NCBI RefSeq assembly: GCF_041807905.1
Contig: NZ_JBGVSA010000002.1
Span: 62,001 to 126,000 of the forward strand
From: JBGVSA01 sp041807905
GTDB taxonomy: Bacteria; Pseudomonadota; Gammaproteobacteria; Burkholderiales; Rhodocyclaceae
Direction of reading: 5' to 3'
DNA: 64,000 nucleotides
Below, piece after piece: positions 34,797 through 44,412 of this stretch. Positions within the stretch are counted from its first letter, which is position 1; each line of letters starts with the position of its first letter. Under the pieces are notes generated by a model. That model was not told where the DNA came from and did no database searches. It was given only the letters and a program-made list of their open reading frames with translations. The translations under genes and the position numbers were made by a program.

Positions 34797-35687
34797 CTAT
34801 TGCAGCAACTCAGCCTGTGCGGTGCGGAATTCGCGGATGGTCTCCAGCATTGCCTGCACGGCGGGCGACGTGTCATCGCGCCGATACATGCATTGCAGGT
34901 CAAATGGGATGCGCTGCGGCTCGGTGTAGGGCAGGAATACAACGTTCTCTATGTGCAGCGATGCCATCGACGCTGGCGCGAAGCCAATGCCGCAGCCGGC
35001 GCCGACCAGCGCCAGCACGGTGAGCGAATCATCGGCGCGATGTTGCACCACGGGCGTGTGCCCGAACACCTGGGCCAGGCGTGCCGCCATCGGACTGTCG
35101 AAGTTCGCGCCGATGCGCGGCTCGCCGGCGAGGTCAGCGGCGTCCACCGATTCGCGTGTCGCCAGCCGGTGATCCTTGTGCACGGCCACGCACAGGCGCT
35201 CGCGGCTGACCAGTTCAAAGGCGAGGTCAGGCTCCTGCGGCAGATAACGATCGAAGGCCACCTGGATGGTGCCTCGCCGCAGCAGTTCGACGAGTTGGTC
35301 TTTGCGCACGTTGTGCAAGCAGTATTCCGTGCGCGGGTGTCGCGCGAGAAAGGCAGCCAATACCTTCGGCACGGTATTGAGGATGGCCGAGCCATAGACG
35401 CCGACGTCGAGCACGAACGGCTGCGCATCGCAGGCGTGTACGACATTGGTCTTGGCCTGCGCGAGTTCCGCCCGGATGGCGCGGGCGTGGCGCAGCAGGG
35501 TCGTCCCGGCCGGTGTGATGTCCATGCCCGCCGTCGTGCGGGTGAACAGCGGCACGCCGACTTCATCTTCGAGCGACTTGATCTGCCGGGTGAGCGCCGG
35601 CTGGGTGATATGCAGACGTGTCGCCGCGCGGCCGATGTTGCGCTCTTCGGCGACGGCGATGAAGTACAGAAGCGAGCGAGTTTCCAA
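34797..35687 (-). CDS. LysR-family transcriptional regulator
   Basis: 296 aa from a TTG start (AAGGA 9 bases upstream) chosen so that the protein begins ETRSLLYFIAVAEERNIGRAA; an upstream ATG would add 29 residues with no family match. The winged helix (LHITQPALTRQIKSLEDEVG) and a periplasmic-binding-type effector domain follow. It probably regulates the divergent GH3 gene and the downstream GPH transporter. A dyad lies in the divergent intergenic region. Confidence 0.9.
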   Translation of the reverse strand: METRSLLYFIAVAEERNIGRAATRLHITQPALTRQIKSLEDEVGVPLFTRTTAGMDITPAGTTLLRHARAIRAELAQAKTNVVHACDAQPFVLDVGVYGSAILNTVPKVLAAFLARHPRTEYCLHNVRKDQLVELLRRGTIQVAFDRYLPQEPDLAFELVSRERLCVAVHKDHRLATRESVDAADLAGEPRIGANFDSPMAARLAQVFGHTPVVQHRADDSLTVLALVGAGCGIGFAPASMASLHIENVVFLPYTEPQRIPFDLQCMYRRDDTSPAVQAMLETIREFRTAQAELLQ

Positions 35688-35723
35688 TTGTCGTGTTCCT
35701 TCGCGGCCCACGCCGCCGGCCGA

Positions 35724-35754
35724 ATATCGGTAGTGACCGCTGCACGGTCGATAT
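35724..35754. promoter_or_regulatory. Candidate LysR operator (nested dyad)
   Basis: ATATCG and CGATAT flank GACCG-CTGCA-CGGTC, a nested inverted repeat 37 bases upstream of the LysR start and about 200 bases before the GH3 gene. It fits the T-N11-A form of LysR boxes. Confidence 0.55.
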
Positions 35755-35952
35755 GGGAAAACCCCCATCAACACTCGGCATGAAGCTCATGCCAATAAGG
35801 CATTGGACCTGCATCCAGGTGGGCGGAAGAATGCTGCTACGATGCTAGGATACAAGTTCTGACAAGCGTCTGGCGCATTGCGCAGACGGCCTGTCTTCAA
35901 CGTGATTCCAGCATCGCCACGATTCTAAAGCTGGAATGACAGGAGACAGGAA

Positions 35953-38550
35953 ATGCAGGGCTTCAACACCCGTAGATCCGCGCTGGCGCTCGCCGTCGCC
36001 GCGGCCCTCACCCTGGGTCTCGCCGCGTGCGGCGATGACAACGACGACACCGCATCGGATAGTTCGTCGTCTGCGCCCACCACCGCGACCAATGCCTGGA
36101 TGACCAAGGCGATCATCGCCGAACAGGCCGCCGCCACGACCGACGCCGCGAAAGAGGCTGTCGCCAATCGCCGCGCCAAGCTGCTCATCGCCGCCATGAC
36201 CCTGCCGCAGAAGATGCAGCAGCTCACCGGCAGCATGCCGGAGGTGGTGCCCGAGTTGCCCGAGTGCTACGGTGGGCGCCATGTCGCCGGCATCGCCAGC
36301 CTGAACATTCCGACCTTCCGCATCACCAACGGGCCGGTCGGCGTCGGGCAGAACGATTGCATCGCCGCCAGCATCTATGACGAGGTCAAGACCGGCAAGA
36401 AGTCGTTTACCGCCGCCTATACCGACCCCAGTTCCGCCAAGGCCACGGCACTGCCGTCGGCAATGGGCGTGGCGGCCTCGTTCGATCCCAACGTCGCCAG
36501 CGCTTTCGGCGATGTCATCGCCACCGAAATGAACAACCTGGCGCTGCACGTATTCGAAGCGCCGGGCGTGAACATGGCGCGCATCCCCGTGCTGGGCCGC
36601 AACTTCGAGTACTTCGGCGAAGATCCGTACCTGACCGGCACGATGGCGGTGTCCGAGATCAAGGCAATCCAGGGCAAGGGCCTCATCGCCATGCCCAAGC
36701 ACTTCGTGGGCAATGAGCAAGAGGCCAATCGCCAGAAGATCCAGACGACCATCGACCCGCAGGTGCTGCGCGAAATCTACCTGCTGCCTTTCGAAATGGC
36801 GGTCAAGGACGGCAAGGTCGCTTCGATCATGTGCGCCTACAACTACGTCAATGGCGTGCACTCCTGCGAGAACAAGGAACTGCTCAACGGCGTGGTGCGC
36901 AATGACTGGGGCTTCACCGGTTACGTGCAGTCCGACTTCTTCGCCATCAAGAGCACCATCGGCACGATGCTCGGCGGCATGGACCACGAAATGCCGATCC
37001 CGCAGTACTGGTCGCCGACCAATCTGACTGCTGCACTGGCGTCCGGCTCGATCACGACGGCGATGATCGACACCGCGCTGGAGCGCCGCTACACGCAAAC
37101 CTTCAAGTACGGCATCTTCGATCGCCCCGTCAAACAGACCGCCATCGACTTTGCTGGCAACGGCCAGAAGGCGCGCGACATCGGCACCAAGGCCGCCGTA
37201 CTGCTGCAGAACAACGGCGCGTTGCCGTTCGCATCGTCGGTGCAGAAGGTGGTCGTCATCGGCAAGGCTTCGCAGGTCTACGCGCAGCAGGCCGTGGCGG
37301 GTGGCGCACGCGTGGGCGTCGTCGTGGCGGGCGGCAGTTCGGATGTCATGCCCAACTACACCGTGACGCCGGTCGACGGCATCAAGAACGCGCTGCAAAG
37401 CCTCGGCAACACGACGGCCAAGGTGCAGTTGATCCTGGTGGATGACGCCAACGGCACCGCCACCATCGACGGCGCAGCCAAGACCTTTGCCGATGCGCAG
37501 GCCGCCGCCGCAGGTGCGGACGCCGTCATCATGATGGCCGGCACCATCGCCGAAGAAGGTGCCGACCGCCTGACCGCCGCCGACGGCAGTTCGTTGTCGA
37601 CCAACACCGTGCCGCTTGCGCCGGGTGCCTCTGCCGCCGACGGCTCGACGCTCGACTGGTACGTGGCCGGTTCGCTGACCGTGCCGGCAACGCCCAACGG
37701 CGCGGCCGCGATGGTCAAGAACAGCAATACGGTGGCGATGATCAAGGCCATCATGGGCACGACATCGACCACGGCCAGGACCATGGTCCAGAAGACCGCG
37801 CTGGTGCTCAAGGACAACGCTGGCGTGGCGATGGACCCGGCGCTGGTGGGGGCGGGCGGGCCGTCGATTCTCGAAGCGTGGTTCCCGGGCCAGGAAGACG
37901 GCAACATCGTCGCCGACCTGCTGTTTGGCCTGAAGAACCCCTCCGGCAAGTTGCCGGTCACCTTCCCGTACGTGGGCAAGGGCTTCCTCGACAGCGCCAC
38001 CGAGAACCAGTACCCCGGCAAAGTGGCGGGCGATGGCGTGACGCAGACGGTTGAATACACCGAACAACTGCACATGGGCTATCGCTGGTACGACGGCAAT
38101 CTGGGCGGCCAATGCGCGCCGGTCTCCGGCGTGAATCCGTGCGTGGCGTTCCCCTTCGGCCATGGCCTGTCCTACACCAGCTTTACCGTGACGGCGCCGA
38201 GCGTCGCGCTGGCCAGTTCCAAGTACACGGTCAAGGCCACGGTGACCAACACGGGTGCCAAGGCGGGTTCGGAAGTCGTGCAGGTGTATGTGTCGCTGCC
38301 CACGGGCGCCAGTTCGGTCGGCGTGACGCAGCCGCCCAAGCGCCTGGTCGGATTCCAGAAGGTCGACCTCGCGGCCGGTGAATCCAAGACCGTGACCATC
38401 ACCATCGATCCGGCGGCCAGCAACCACCCGCTGAGTGCCTGGAGCAAGGCGTACAACATGTGGATCACGCCGGCGGGTGCCTACACCGTGTATGTGGGTA
38501 CTTCGTCGTCTCCGAAGGACCTTGCCCAAGCCGGCAGCTTCAATCGCTAG
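35953..38550 (+). CDS. Glycoside hydrolase family 3 lipoprotein (beta-glucosidase-like)
   Basis: 865-aa lipoprotein: signal peptide with lipobox LAAC (Cys26), a short Ser/Asp spacer, the GH3 barrel domain, the GH3_C domain and a fibronectin-III-like domain at the end (KATVTNTGAKAGSEVVQVYVS). The nucleophile Asp is in GFTGYVQSDFF and the sugar-binding KHFVGNEQEANR is present. It should release terminal beta-linked sugars (glucose or xylose) outside the cytosol. AGGAGACAGG precedes the ATG. Divergent LysR and nearby GPH suggest a small sugar-use module. Confidence 0.9.
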   Translation: MQGFNTRRSALALAVAAALTLGLAACGDDNDDTASDSSSSAPTTATNAWMTKAIIAEQAAATTDAAKEAVANRRAKLLIAAMTLPQKMQQLTGSMPEVVPELPECYGGRHVAGIASLNIPTFRITNGPVGVGQNDCIAASIYDEVKTGKKSFTAAYTDPSSAKATALPSAMGVAASFDPNVASAFGDVIATEMNNLALHVFEAPGVNMARIPVLGRNFEYFGEDPYLTGTMAVSEIKAIQGKGLIAMPKHFVGNEQEANRQKIQTTIDPQVLREIYLLPFEMAVKDGKVASIMCAYNYVNGVHSCENKELLNGVVRNDWGFTGYVQSDFFAIKSTIGTMLGGMDHEMPIPQYWSPTNLTAALASGSITTAMIDTALERRYTQTFKYGIFDRPVKQTAIDFAGNGQKARDIGTKAAVLLQNNGALPFASSVQKVVVIGKASQVYAQQAVAGGARVGVVVAGGSSDVMPNYTVTPVDGIKNALQSLGNTTAKVQLILVDDANGTATIDGAAKTFADAQAAAAGADAVIMMAGTIAEEGADRLTAADGSSLSTNTVPLAPGASAADGSTLDWYVAGSLTVPATPNGAAAMVKNSNTVAMIKAIMGTTSTTARTMVQKTALVLKDNAGVAMDPALVGAGGPSILEAWFPGQEDGNIVADLLFGLKNPSGKLPVTFPYVGKGFLDSATENQYPGKVAGDGVTQTVEYTEQLHMGYRWYDGNLGGQCAPVSGVNPCVAFPFGHGLSYTSFTVTAPSVALASSKYTVKATVTNTGAKAGSEVVQVYVSLPTGASSVGVTQPPKRLVGFQKVDLAAGESKTVTITIDPAASNHPLSAWSKAYNMWITPAGAYTVYVGTSSSPKDLAQAGSFNR

Positions 38551-38667
38551 TGCCGGCGCCGCTGCCGCGCCGCGCAGTCCGGCGGCCGGCAGCGGTTCCT
38601 TTTTTGAAGATTCACGGATGCCCGCCGCGCCTGCGGCGGCGTGTCCGGCAGTTCAGAGAGTGGATGC

Positions 38668-39486
38668 ATGCAGAACGTATTCCGACTGGCGGCCCCGGCG
38701 TTGGCCGCCATATTCATGTCGGCGGCCAGCGTTGCGGCCGACAGAGCTTTCGTGACGGTCAACGGTGTGGCGATCAAACAGGACGTTGCCGACATCTTCA
38801 TCGCGCAGGCCGTGGCCACCGGGCAACCCGACGATGCGCAGCTCCAGCAAAACGTGCGTGAAGAACTGGTCCGGCGCGAACTGATGTACCAGGCGGCCAC
38901 GCGTGCAGGGGTCGACAAGCGGCCGGACGTTGCCGCCCAGGTCGACGCGGCGACGCGCCACTGGATGGCGCAAGCCGACGCCGCACGGCAAGCCATCGTC
39001 GCGCGCGCCTATGCCGAGGACTACCTCAAGCAGCATCCGGTCACCGACGCGCAATTGCGCAAGACCTACGACGCCTATCGCGCACGCGGCGGCAATACCG
39101 AGTACAAGCTGCGTCACATCGTGGTGGCGACGGATGCAGAGGCGCGCGCCGTCATCGCGCGGCTGAACAAGGGTGAGAAGTTCGCCGATCTTGCATCGCT
39201 ATCCATCGACGCGAGTACGCGCGGCAGTGGCGGCGATCTGGGATGGGCCGGGCCCGCGCGCTTCGCAAAGCCATTCGGTGACGCTCTGGCAGGCATCAAG
39301 AAAGGGCGCTACAGCGCCGCACCGGTCAGGACGGAATTCGGCTACCACGTCATTGCGGTGGAAGACACGCGGCCGCTGAAAGTGCCGTCGTTCAATGAAC
39401 TCAAGCCGATGTTGCAGAAAGAGGCCGAAGCAGGCGTGATCGACGCGATGCTCGCGCAGCAACGTGCCGCCGCCACCATCCGCTAA
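38668..39486 (+). CDS. Peptidyl-prolyl cis-trans isomerase (parvulin type, exported)
   Basis: 272-aa exported chaperone/foldase with a signal peptide (ends SAASVAA) and N-terminal SurA-like helical region, then a rotamase domain (YKLRHIVVATDAEARAVIARLNKGEKFADLASLSID, GGDLGWAGP, FGYHVIAVEDTRP). It should help fold periplasmic or outer-membrane proteins. Start ATG 38668 (another at 38664 is out of frame). Confidence 0.92.
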   Translation: MQNVFRLAAPALAAIFMSAASVAADRAFVTVNGVAIKQDVADIFIAQAVATGQPDDAQLQQNVREELVRRELMYQAATRAGVDKRPDVAAQVDAATRHWMAQADAARQAIVARAYAEDYLKQHPVTDAQLRKTYDAYRARGGNTEYKLRHIVVATDAEARAVIARLNKGEKFADLASLSIDASTRGSGGDLGWAGPARFAKPFGDALAGIKKGRYSAAPVRTEFGYHVIAVEDTRPLKVPSFNELKPMLQKEAEAGVIDAMLAQQRAAATIR

Positions 39487-39953
39487 CGTTCGTCCTTGCC
39501 GCCGGCCATTTCGGCCGTCATGACGCTGTGCAGGACGGTCTGGGGCTCGCCGTCGCGCAGGCGATGGCGCAGCCACCATACGGCGCCTTTCTTGAAGGCG
39601 GTCGGCGTAGGAGCGCCGTGCAGCAGCAGGGAAGCCACCTCGCCCAGTGTCGGCTGGTGGCCTACGATCATCACCGGCCGCCGTGAATCCGGCCAGCCCG
39701 CAGCGCGGATGAGGTCCTGCGCGCGGGCGTGCGTGCCGAGCTCGGCGACGGTTTCATAGTCGTGCGTCCAGGCCTGCACGGTCTGCTGCGTGCGCACGGC
39801 GGGGCTGACGATGATGCGTAGATCCTTGGGTGCGTGCCGGTCGAGCCAGCGCGCCATCCGTTCGGCCTGGCGCACGCCGTTGGCGGTCAGTTCGCGCGCG
39901 TCGTCGGGGCTGCCGTCGGCAGCTTCGGCGTGACGCCACAGCAGAAGGTCCAT
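39483..39953 (-). CDS. sixA: Phosphohistidine phosphatase SixA
   Basis: 156-aa histidine phosphatase. The start LLLWRHAEA carries the catalytic His8 and the Arg before it, and MIVGHQPTLGEVASLLLHG holds the second His. SixA removes phosphate from histidine phosphotransfer proteins in E. coli. Overlaps the preceding foldase stop by 4 bases on the other strand. Confidence 0.93.
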   Translation of the reverse strand: MDLLLWRHAEAADGSPDDARELTANGVRQAERMARWLDRHAPKDLRIIVSPAVRTQQTVQAWTHDYETVAELGTHARAQDLIRAAGWPDSRRPVMIVGHQPTLGEVASLLLHGAPTPTAFKKGAVWWLRHRLRDGEPQTVLHSVMTAEMAGGKDER

Positions 39954-39970
39954 GTCGGTCTCCCCGGGGG

Positions 39971-41452
39971 TCAATCGGTGATCTTGCGCAACAGGTTCAG
40001 TGCATTGCGCCGTGCCTGTGCTGCGCAATGTGCGTGCCAGCCGAGCAGGTAAGCACGCGCTTCGAGCATGGGAACGTCGTCCTGGGCCCAGTCGGCCAGC
40101 GTGGCCTGTGTGGTGCGCAGATCGTTCAGGTAGCCGAGTTCCTTTTGCACGCGTGCCAGGCGTTCCTGCCGCGTGGTGCGTTTTTTTCCGCGCACGGCCA
40201 GCAGCGCATCGGAGATGTAGCGCAGGCGCTTGCATGCGATACGCAGCGAATGCAGGCGCGCGCCATCCTGGCCGGACTCGGCCGCCTCCAGCCGCTTGGC
40301 GACGCGTCGGCGGGCGCGCCGCAGCGCCCTGCGTGCCAGCGTGGGCAAGTCGACATCCGACGAGGCGGCTGGCAGGGCGTGGAGCGCGCGGGCAAGCGAC
40401 AGCATCGGCACGCCGACGCCGGCTTCCGAGAGGTCGGCACGCACGGCGGCGCGGACGACGGCGATTTCCTGCTCGGTGCGCGCGATCAGTCGCTCGGCGA
40501 CGATGGCGTCGAAGGTCTCGCCGCTGTCGGCCAGCGGTTGCAGGATGCCGGTGCGCATGACGTCGAGGTCGCGCGCCAGCCCCAACCGCCCGGCAAGTTC
40601 GGAGAGCAGTTCTTCCCAGTGCGTGGCGAAGTCCTCGTCGAGCACTTCTTCAAACGCGTGGATCAGCGAACGCAGTCGCCGCATCGCCACCCGCGCCTGG
40701 TGGATGAAGGCGTCGTCGTCCTGGCTGCGGGCCAGCGCGATGTTGGCCTGCCAGGCACTGAGGCAGTCGTAGGCCAGCAGCTTGAAGGCGGCCACCGGCT
40801 CGGTCTTCGGATCGATGGTCACGTGGCCGGAACGCACCACCTGGGGTTCCGTGCCGAGGAACAGGTCGAAGCCGCGCTGGGCCTTGCTGGCGTCTTCCGG
40901 CAGCAGGGGCAGGGCGGATGCCAGTTGGAGGGCGAATTCGAAGAGGTCTTCGGCCGAGCCTTCGGCCAGTTCGAGTTCCACTTCGCTGATGGCCTGTTCG
41001 CGATCGGCGGCTTCGATCCTGCCATTGTCGATCATCACCAGGATACGCACGCCTGCGCGCGGTTCGGCCAGGCGCGTATCGCGTTCGAAATTGGTGGTAA
41101 ACACCGGCACGATCTCGTTGGCGTGGGCGTCGAGCAATCCACGTGCGAATTCGTCATCGACGGCGGTGAAATCGAATTTCCCGTCGTACGGTTGTTCCCA
41201 TTCGGGCCGCGACGACAACCCGCCGGCCGAGGGAGCCGCGCACTTGACGGTCTGCAGCCAGCGTTCGCCGATCTGCCGCGTGCGCACCGCCACGCGCGCC
41301 GCCCGCAAAGCGAAATCGGGGGTATCGAAGTAGGTGTTGATGAGCAGGGCGGGCGGCTCCGCTCGTGGGGCTGAGGCAATGAGCGGGTGCGCCAGCAGGC
41401 GCTCGCGCGCCCTGGGCGGCAACGCCAGTTTCAGTTCGATTTCCTTGGCCAT
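39971..41452 (-). CDS. CYTH-CHAD domain protein (inorganic triphosphatase type)
   Basis: 493 aa: an N-terminal CYTH domain (residues 1 to about 200) with the ExExK signature in KEIELKLAL and TRQIGERWLQTVK, which bind a triphosphate, then a CHAD helical domain (about 220-493) with many Arg/Lys and conserved His. This order matches YgiF of E. coli, an inorganic triphosphatase; CHAD domains bind polyphosphate. Ends 17 bases before sixA. Confidence 0.92.
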   Translation of the reverse strand: MAKEIELKLALPPRARERLLAHPLIASAPRAEPPALLINTYFDTPDFALRAARVAVRTRQIGERWLQTVKCAAPSAGGLSSRPEWEQPYDGKFDFTAVDDEFARGLLDAHANEIVPVFTTNFERDTRLAEPRAGVRILVMIDNGRIEAADREQAISEVELELAEGSAEDLFEFALQLASALPLLPEDASKAQRGFDLFLGTEPQVVRSGHVTIDPKTEPVAAFKLLAYDCLSAWQANIALARSQDDDAFIHQARVAMRRLRSLIHAFEEVLDEDFATHWEELLSELAGRLGLARDLDVMRTGILQPLADSGETFDAIVAERLIARTEQEIAVVRAAVRADLSEAGVGVPMLSLARALHALPAASSDVDLPTLARRALRRARRRVAKRLEAAESGQDGARLHSLRIACKRLRYISDALLAVRGKKRTTRQERLARVQKELGYLNDLRTTQATLADWAQDDVPMLEARAYLLGWHAHCAAQARRNALNLLRKITD

Positions 41453-41524
41453 GAGATGTCCGAGCAGGTGTCCGGCGTGTTTATCCGAAATTCGTGCCGC
41501 GATGCCGGAGAAAGTTCCGTTCCG

Positions 41525-42040
41525 TCAGGCGCTCTCCGCCCGCCAACTGCCCGATTTGCCACCGTCTTTTTCGAGCAGGCCGATGCCTTCGATGCGCATC
41601 CCGCGATCGACGGCCTTGCACATGTCATAGATGGTCAGCAGCCCGGCCGAAACAGCGCACAGGGCTTCCATCTCGACGCCGGTCTGGCCGACGCATTCGG
41701 CGGTAACGGTGCAGCGGACGGCGTGATCGCCTTCTTCAATATCGAATTCGACCGCAACGCGGGTCAACGCGATGGGGTGGCAAAGGGGAATCGTGTCGCT
41801 GGCGCGCTTGGCGCCCTGGATGGCTGCGATGCGGGCCACGCCCAGTACGTCGCCCTTGCGGGCCGAGCCCTGGAGAATGGTGTCCAGGGTGGTCGGCAGC
41901 ATGCGGATGCGCCCGCTGGCGACCGCCCGCCGGGCGGTGGCGGGCTTGGCGCCGACATCGACCATGTGAGCCTGCCCGGCAGCGTCGAAGTGGGTCAGAC
42001 CGGTGGGCGTGTCTTTTGGATGTGATTGGTTCATAGTCAT
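41525..42040 (-). CDS. moaC: Cyclic pyranopterin monophosphate synthase
   Basis: Molybdenum cofactor biosynthesis enzyme, 171 aa, that makes cyclic pyranopterin monophosphate. Typical features: HMVDVGAKPATARRAVASGRI, DTIPLCHPIALTRV, CTVTAECVGQTGVEMEAL and GGKSGSW at the end. A second ATG 6 bases later (42034) is an equally good start. Confidence 0.96.
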   Translation of the reverse strand: MTMNQSHPKDTPTGLTHFDAAGQAHMVDVGAKPATARRAVASGRIRMLPTTLDTILQGSARKGDVLGVARIAAIQGAKRASDTIPLCHPIALTRVAVEFDIEEGDHAVRCTVTAECVGQTGVEMEALCAVSAGLLTIYDMCKAVDRGMRIEGIGLLEKDGGKSGSWRAESA

Positions 42041-42095
42041 TCGTTACATACCGCACATGGCCGTGCCAAATCGCCGGGAAGTATCATACCCCCCC

Positions 42096-43562
42096 ATGAA
42101 CGTCCGCCATTGTCTCCGCAGTTGCCTGGCTCTCACGCTTTCGGCCCTCATGGCCGTCCAGCCCGTTGCCGCGCAGCTTGCCAACACGTTGCCCGACCTG
42201 GGTGATTCCTCGCAGGCCGGGCTGTCGCCGGCACAGGAACGCAAGATCGGCGAACAGGTCATGCGCGAAATCCGCTTCCAGGACGCAACCTACCTGGACG
42301 ACCCCGAAGTCGAGGACTACCTCAACGTCTTGGGCAATCGGCTGGTGTCGGCCAGCGGCATGCGCGGACAGGACTTCTATTTCTTCGTGCTGCGCGACCC
42401 GACCATCAACGCCTTTGCCATGCCGGGCGGCTATATCGGGGTGCATACGGGGCTGATCCTGGCGGCACAGGCCGAATCCGAACTGGCTTCGGTGCTGGCG
42501 CACGAAATCGGCCACATCGAACAGCGCCACATCGCCCGCCAGCTCGCGCTGCAAAGCAACGCCACGGTGACCATGCTGGCTTCGCTGCTGGTGGCGATCC
42601 TGGCTTCGCGCGTACCGAATTCGCAGATTTCCGAAGCGGCGATCGTGGCCGGGCAGGCGGCCGCCATCCAGGGGCAACTGGCCTATTCGCGCGACTTCGA
42701 GCGCGAGGCCGACCGCGTCGGCTTCCAGACGCTCGACGCCGCCGGTTTCGACGTGCAGGGCATGGCGATGTTCTTCGAACGCCTGCAGAAGGCCAATCGG
42801 CTGAACGAAGCCAATGCGCCGGCTTACCTGCAGACCCACCCGCTGACCATGGATCGCATCGCCGACATGGAGAACCGCGCGCAGGGCATGAAATACCGGC
42901 AAGTCGTCGATTCGCCCGAATTCACCATGGTGCGTGCCAAGCTGGAGGCGCTGAACGGCACGCCGGCCGAGGCGGTGGCTCGCTTCAAGAACCGCACCGG
43001 TACGCGGCAGGTTGAACTGCTCGCCAAGAACTACGGCCTGGCGCGGGCCAACCTGCGGGCACGCAACAATGCCGACGCCGAAGCCGCGTTGAAGGCGCTG
43101 CGCGACATGAAGATATCCAGTCCGATGATGGACGGCCTGGCGGCCGATGTTGCCAGCGCGCAGGGCAAGTACGCCGACGCCGCGCGCATCTGCCGCGACG
43201 CGCGCGGGCACTTCCCGCGCAGCCATGCCCTGGTGTATTGCGAGATCGACGCCTACCTGGATGGCAACCAGCCGCAGCAGGCGCTGTCGATGATGCGCGA
43301 CCTGATCTTCAATTCGCAGGACGATCGCCTCTACGCCTTGCAGGCGCGCGCCTACGAGGCGCTCAATCAACCGGCGCAGCAGCATCGCTCGCTGGCAGAG
43401 ATGTACGTGTTGCGCGGCAACGTGCCGGCGGCCATCGATCAGTTGCGCGTGGCCCAGCGTAGCGGGGGCGGAGACTACTACGAGCAGGCTTCGATCGACG
43501 CACGCCTGCGCGAGCTGCGCGCCCGCCAGCTCGAAGACAAGAAGGATCGCGAGGGCAAGTGA
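42096..43562 (+). CDS. bepA: Periplasmic M48 metalloprotease with TPR domain (BepA type)
   Basis: 488-aa exported Zn-protease of outer-membrane quality control. The signal peptide ends near PVAA (residue 26), the M48 domain has HEIGH at 136-140 and the third ligand in DFEREADRVG, and the C-terminal half (from about 300) is helical repeats (TPR). BepA checks LptD assembly in E. coli. ATG 42096 is chosen for the normal signal peptide. Confidence 0.93.
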   Translation: MNVRHCLRSCLALTLSALMAVQPVAAQLANTLPDLGDSSQAGLSPAQERKIGEQVMREIRFQDATYLDDPEVEDYLNVLGNRLVSASGMRGQDFYFFVLRDPTINAFAMPGGYIGVHTGLILAAQAESELASVLAHEIGHIEQRHIARQLALQSNATVTMLASLLVAILASRVPNSQISEAAIVAGQAAAIQGQLAYSRDFEREADRVGFQTLDAAGFDVQGMAMFFERLQKANRLNEANAPAYLQTHPLTMDRIADMENRAQGMKYRQVVDSPEFTMVRAKLEALNGTPAEAVARFKNRTGTRQVELLAKNYGLARANLRARNNADAEAALKALRDMKISSPMMDGLAADVASAQGKYADAARICRDARGHFPRSHALVYCEIDAYLDGNQPQQALSMMRDLIFNSQDDRLYALQARAYEALNQPAQQHRSLAEMYVLRGNVPAAIDQLRVAQRSGGGDYYEQASIDARLRELRARQLEDKKDREGK

Positions 43563-43627
43563 CCGTTGGCGCCTCGCGGTGACGCGCGGCGCGAGCGGGT
43601 AGAATGCGCCGGTCCACGGAGAACAAA

Positions 43628-43858
43628 ATGGAATTCGACCAAGAACTCGACGTCAAGGGCCTCAGGTGCCCGCTGCCCATTCTGCGCGCCAAGAAAGCGC
43701 TGGCTGTGCTTGAAACCGGCAAGGTGCTGCGCGTGGTGGCCACCGATCCGGCCACGGTGCAGGATTTCGCGGCCTTCGCCCGCCAGACCGGGCATGAACT
43801 GCTGGACACCACCGAAACACCGCCGGATGAGTTCGTCTTTCTCATCCGCCGCAAGTAA
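43628..43858 (+). CDS. tusA: Sulfurtransferase TusA family protein
   Basis: 76-aa sulfur carrier. LDVKGLRCPLPILRAKKAL has the catalytic Cys14 in the CPxP motif of TusA/SirA. It relays persulfide sulfur, for example to tRNA thiolation or the molybdenum cofactor. Short gap before yaeQ (9 bases). Confidence 0.94.
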   Translation: MEFDQELDVKGLRCPLPILRAKKALAVLETGKVLRVVATDPATVQDFAAFARQTGHELLDTTETPPDEFVFLIRRK

Positions 43859-43867
43859 GGGGACGTC

Positions 43868-44410
43868 TTGGCTCTTCGTTCCACGGTCTTCAAGGCCGAG
43901 GTCGGCATTGCCGATCTCGACCGTCAGTATTACGCCGACCACGCCCTGACGCTGGCGCGGCATCCTTCCGAAACCGACGAGCGCCTGATGGTGCGGCTGC
44001 TCGCCTTCGTCCTCAATGCCAGTGAGTCGCTGGAATTCGGCCGCGGCATCTCGACCGACGACGAACCGGCCCTGTGGGACCGCGACCTTACCGGGGCGAT
44101 CCGCACATGGATCGAAGTCGGCCAGCCCGATGAGCGCATCCTGCGTCGTGCCTGCGGGCGCTCCGATCGCGTGCTGCTGTACGTATACGGCCGCGCGCAG
44201 GACATATGGTGGCGCCAGAACGAATCCGCCCTGCGCGCGCTGCCCAAGCTCGAGGTCTGGCGCATCTCGCCGCAGGACTGCGCCGCGCTCACCGCGCTGG
44301 CCGAACGCGGTATGCAACTGCAGTGCACGATCCAGGACGGCGCCGTGATCGTCGCGGCCGAATCCGATACCGTCCAGATCGAACCCGAACGACTCAATCC
44401 GGAGCCCTGA
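43868..44410 (+). CDS. yaeQ: YaeQ family protein
   Basis: 180 aa from a TTG start preceded by AAGGGGACG; the start ALRSTVFKAEVGIADLDRQYY is the normal YaeQ N-terminus. LARHPSETDERLMVRLLAF is the family core, which has a PD-(D/E)XK nuclease-like fold. Function not established. Between tusA and rmuC in one operon. Confidence 0.92.
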   Translation: MALRSTVFKAEVGIADLDRQYYADHALTLARHPSETDERLMVRLLAFVLNASESLEFGRGISTDDEPALWDRDLTGAIRTWIEVGQPDERILRRACGRSDRVLLYVYGRAQDIWWRQNESALRALPKLEVWRISPQDCAALTALAERGMQLQCTIQDGAVIVAAESDTVQIEPERLNPEP

Positions 44411-44412
44411 GC

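Noticed and set aside
35845..38529. 894-residue open frame on the minus strand opposite the GH3 gene
   Set aside because: Rich in His, Arg, Gly and Asp with no domain; it mirrors a GC-rich real gene that has a clear lipobox and GH3 motifs.
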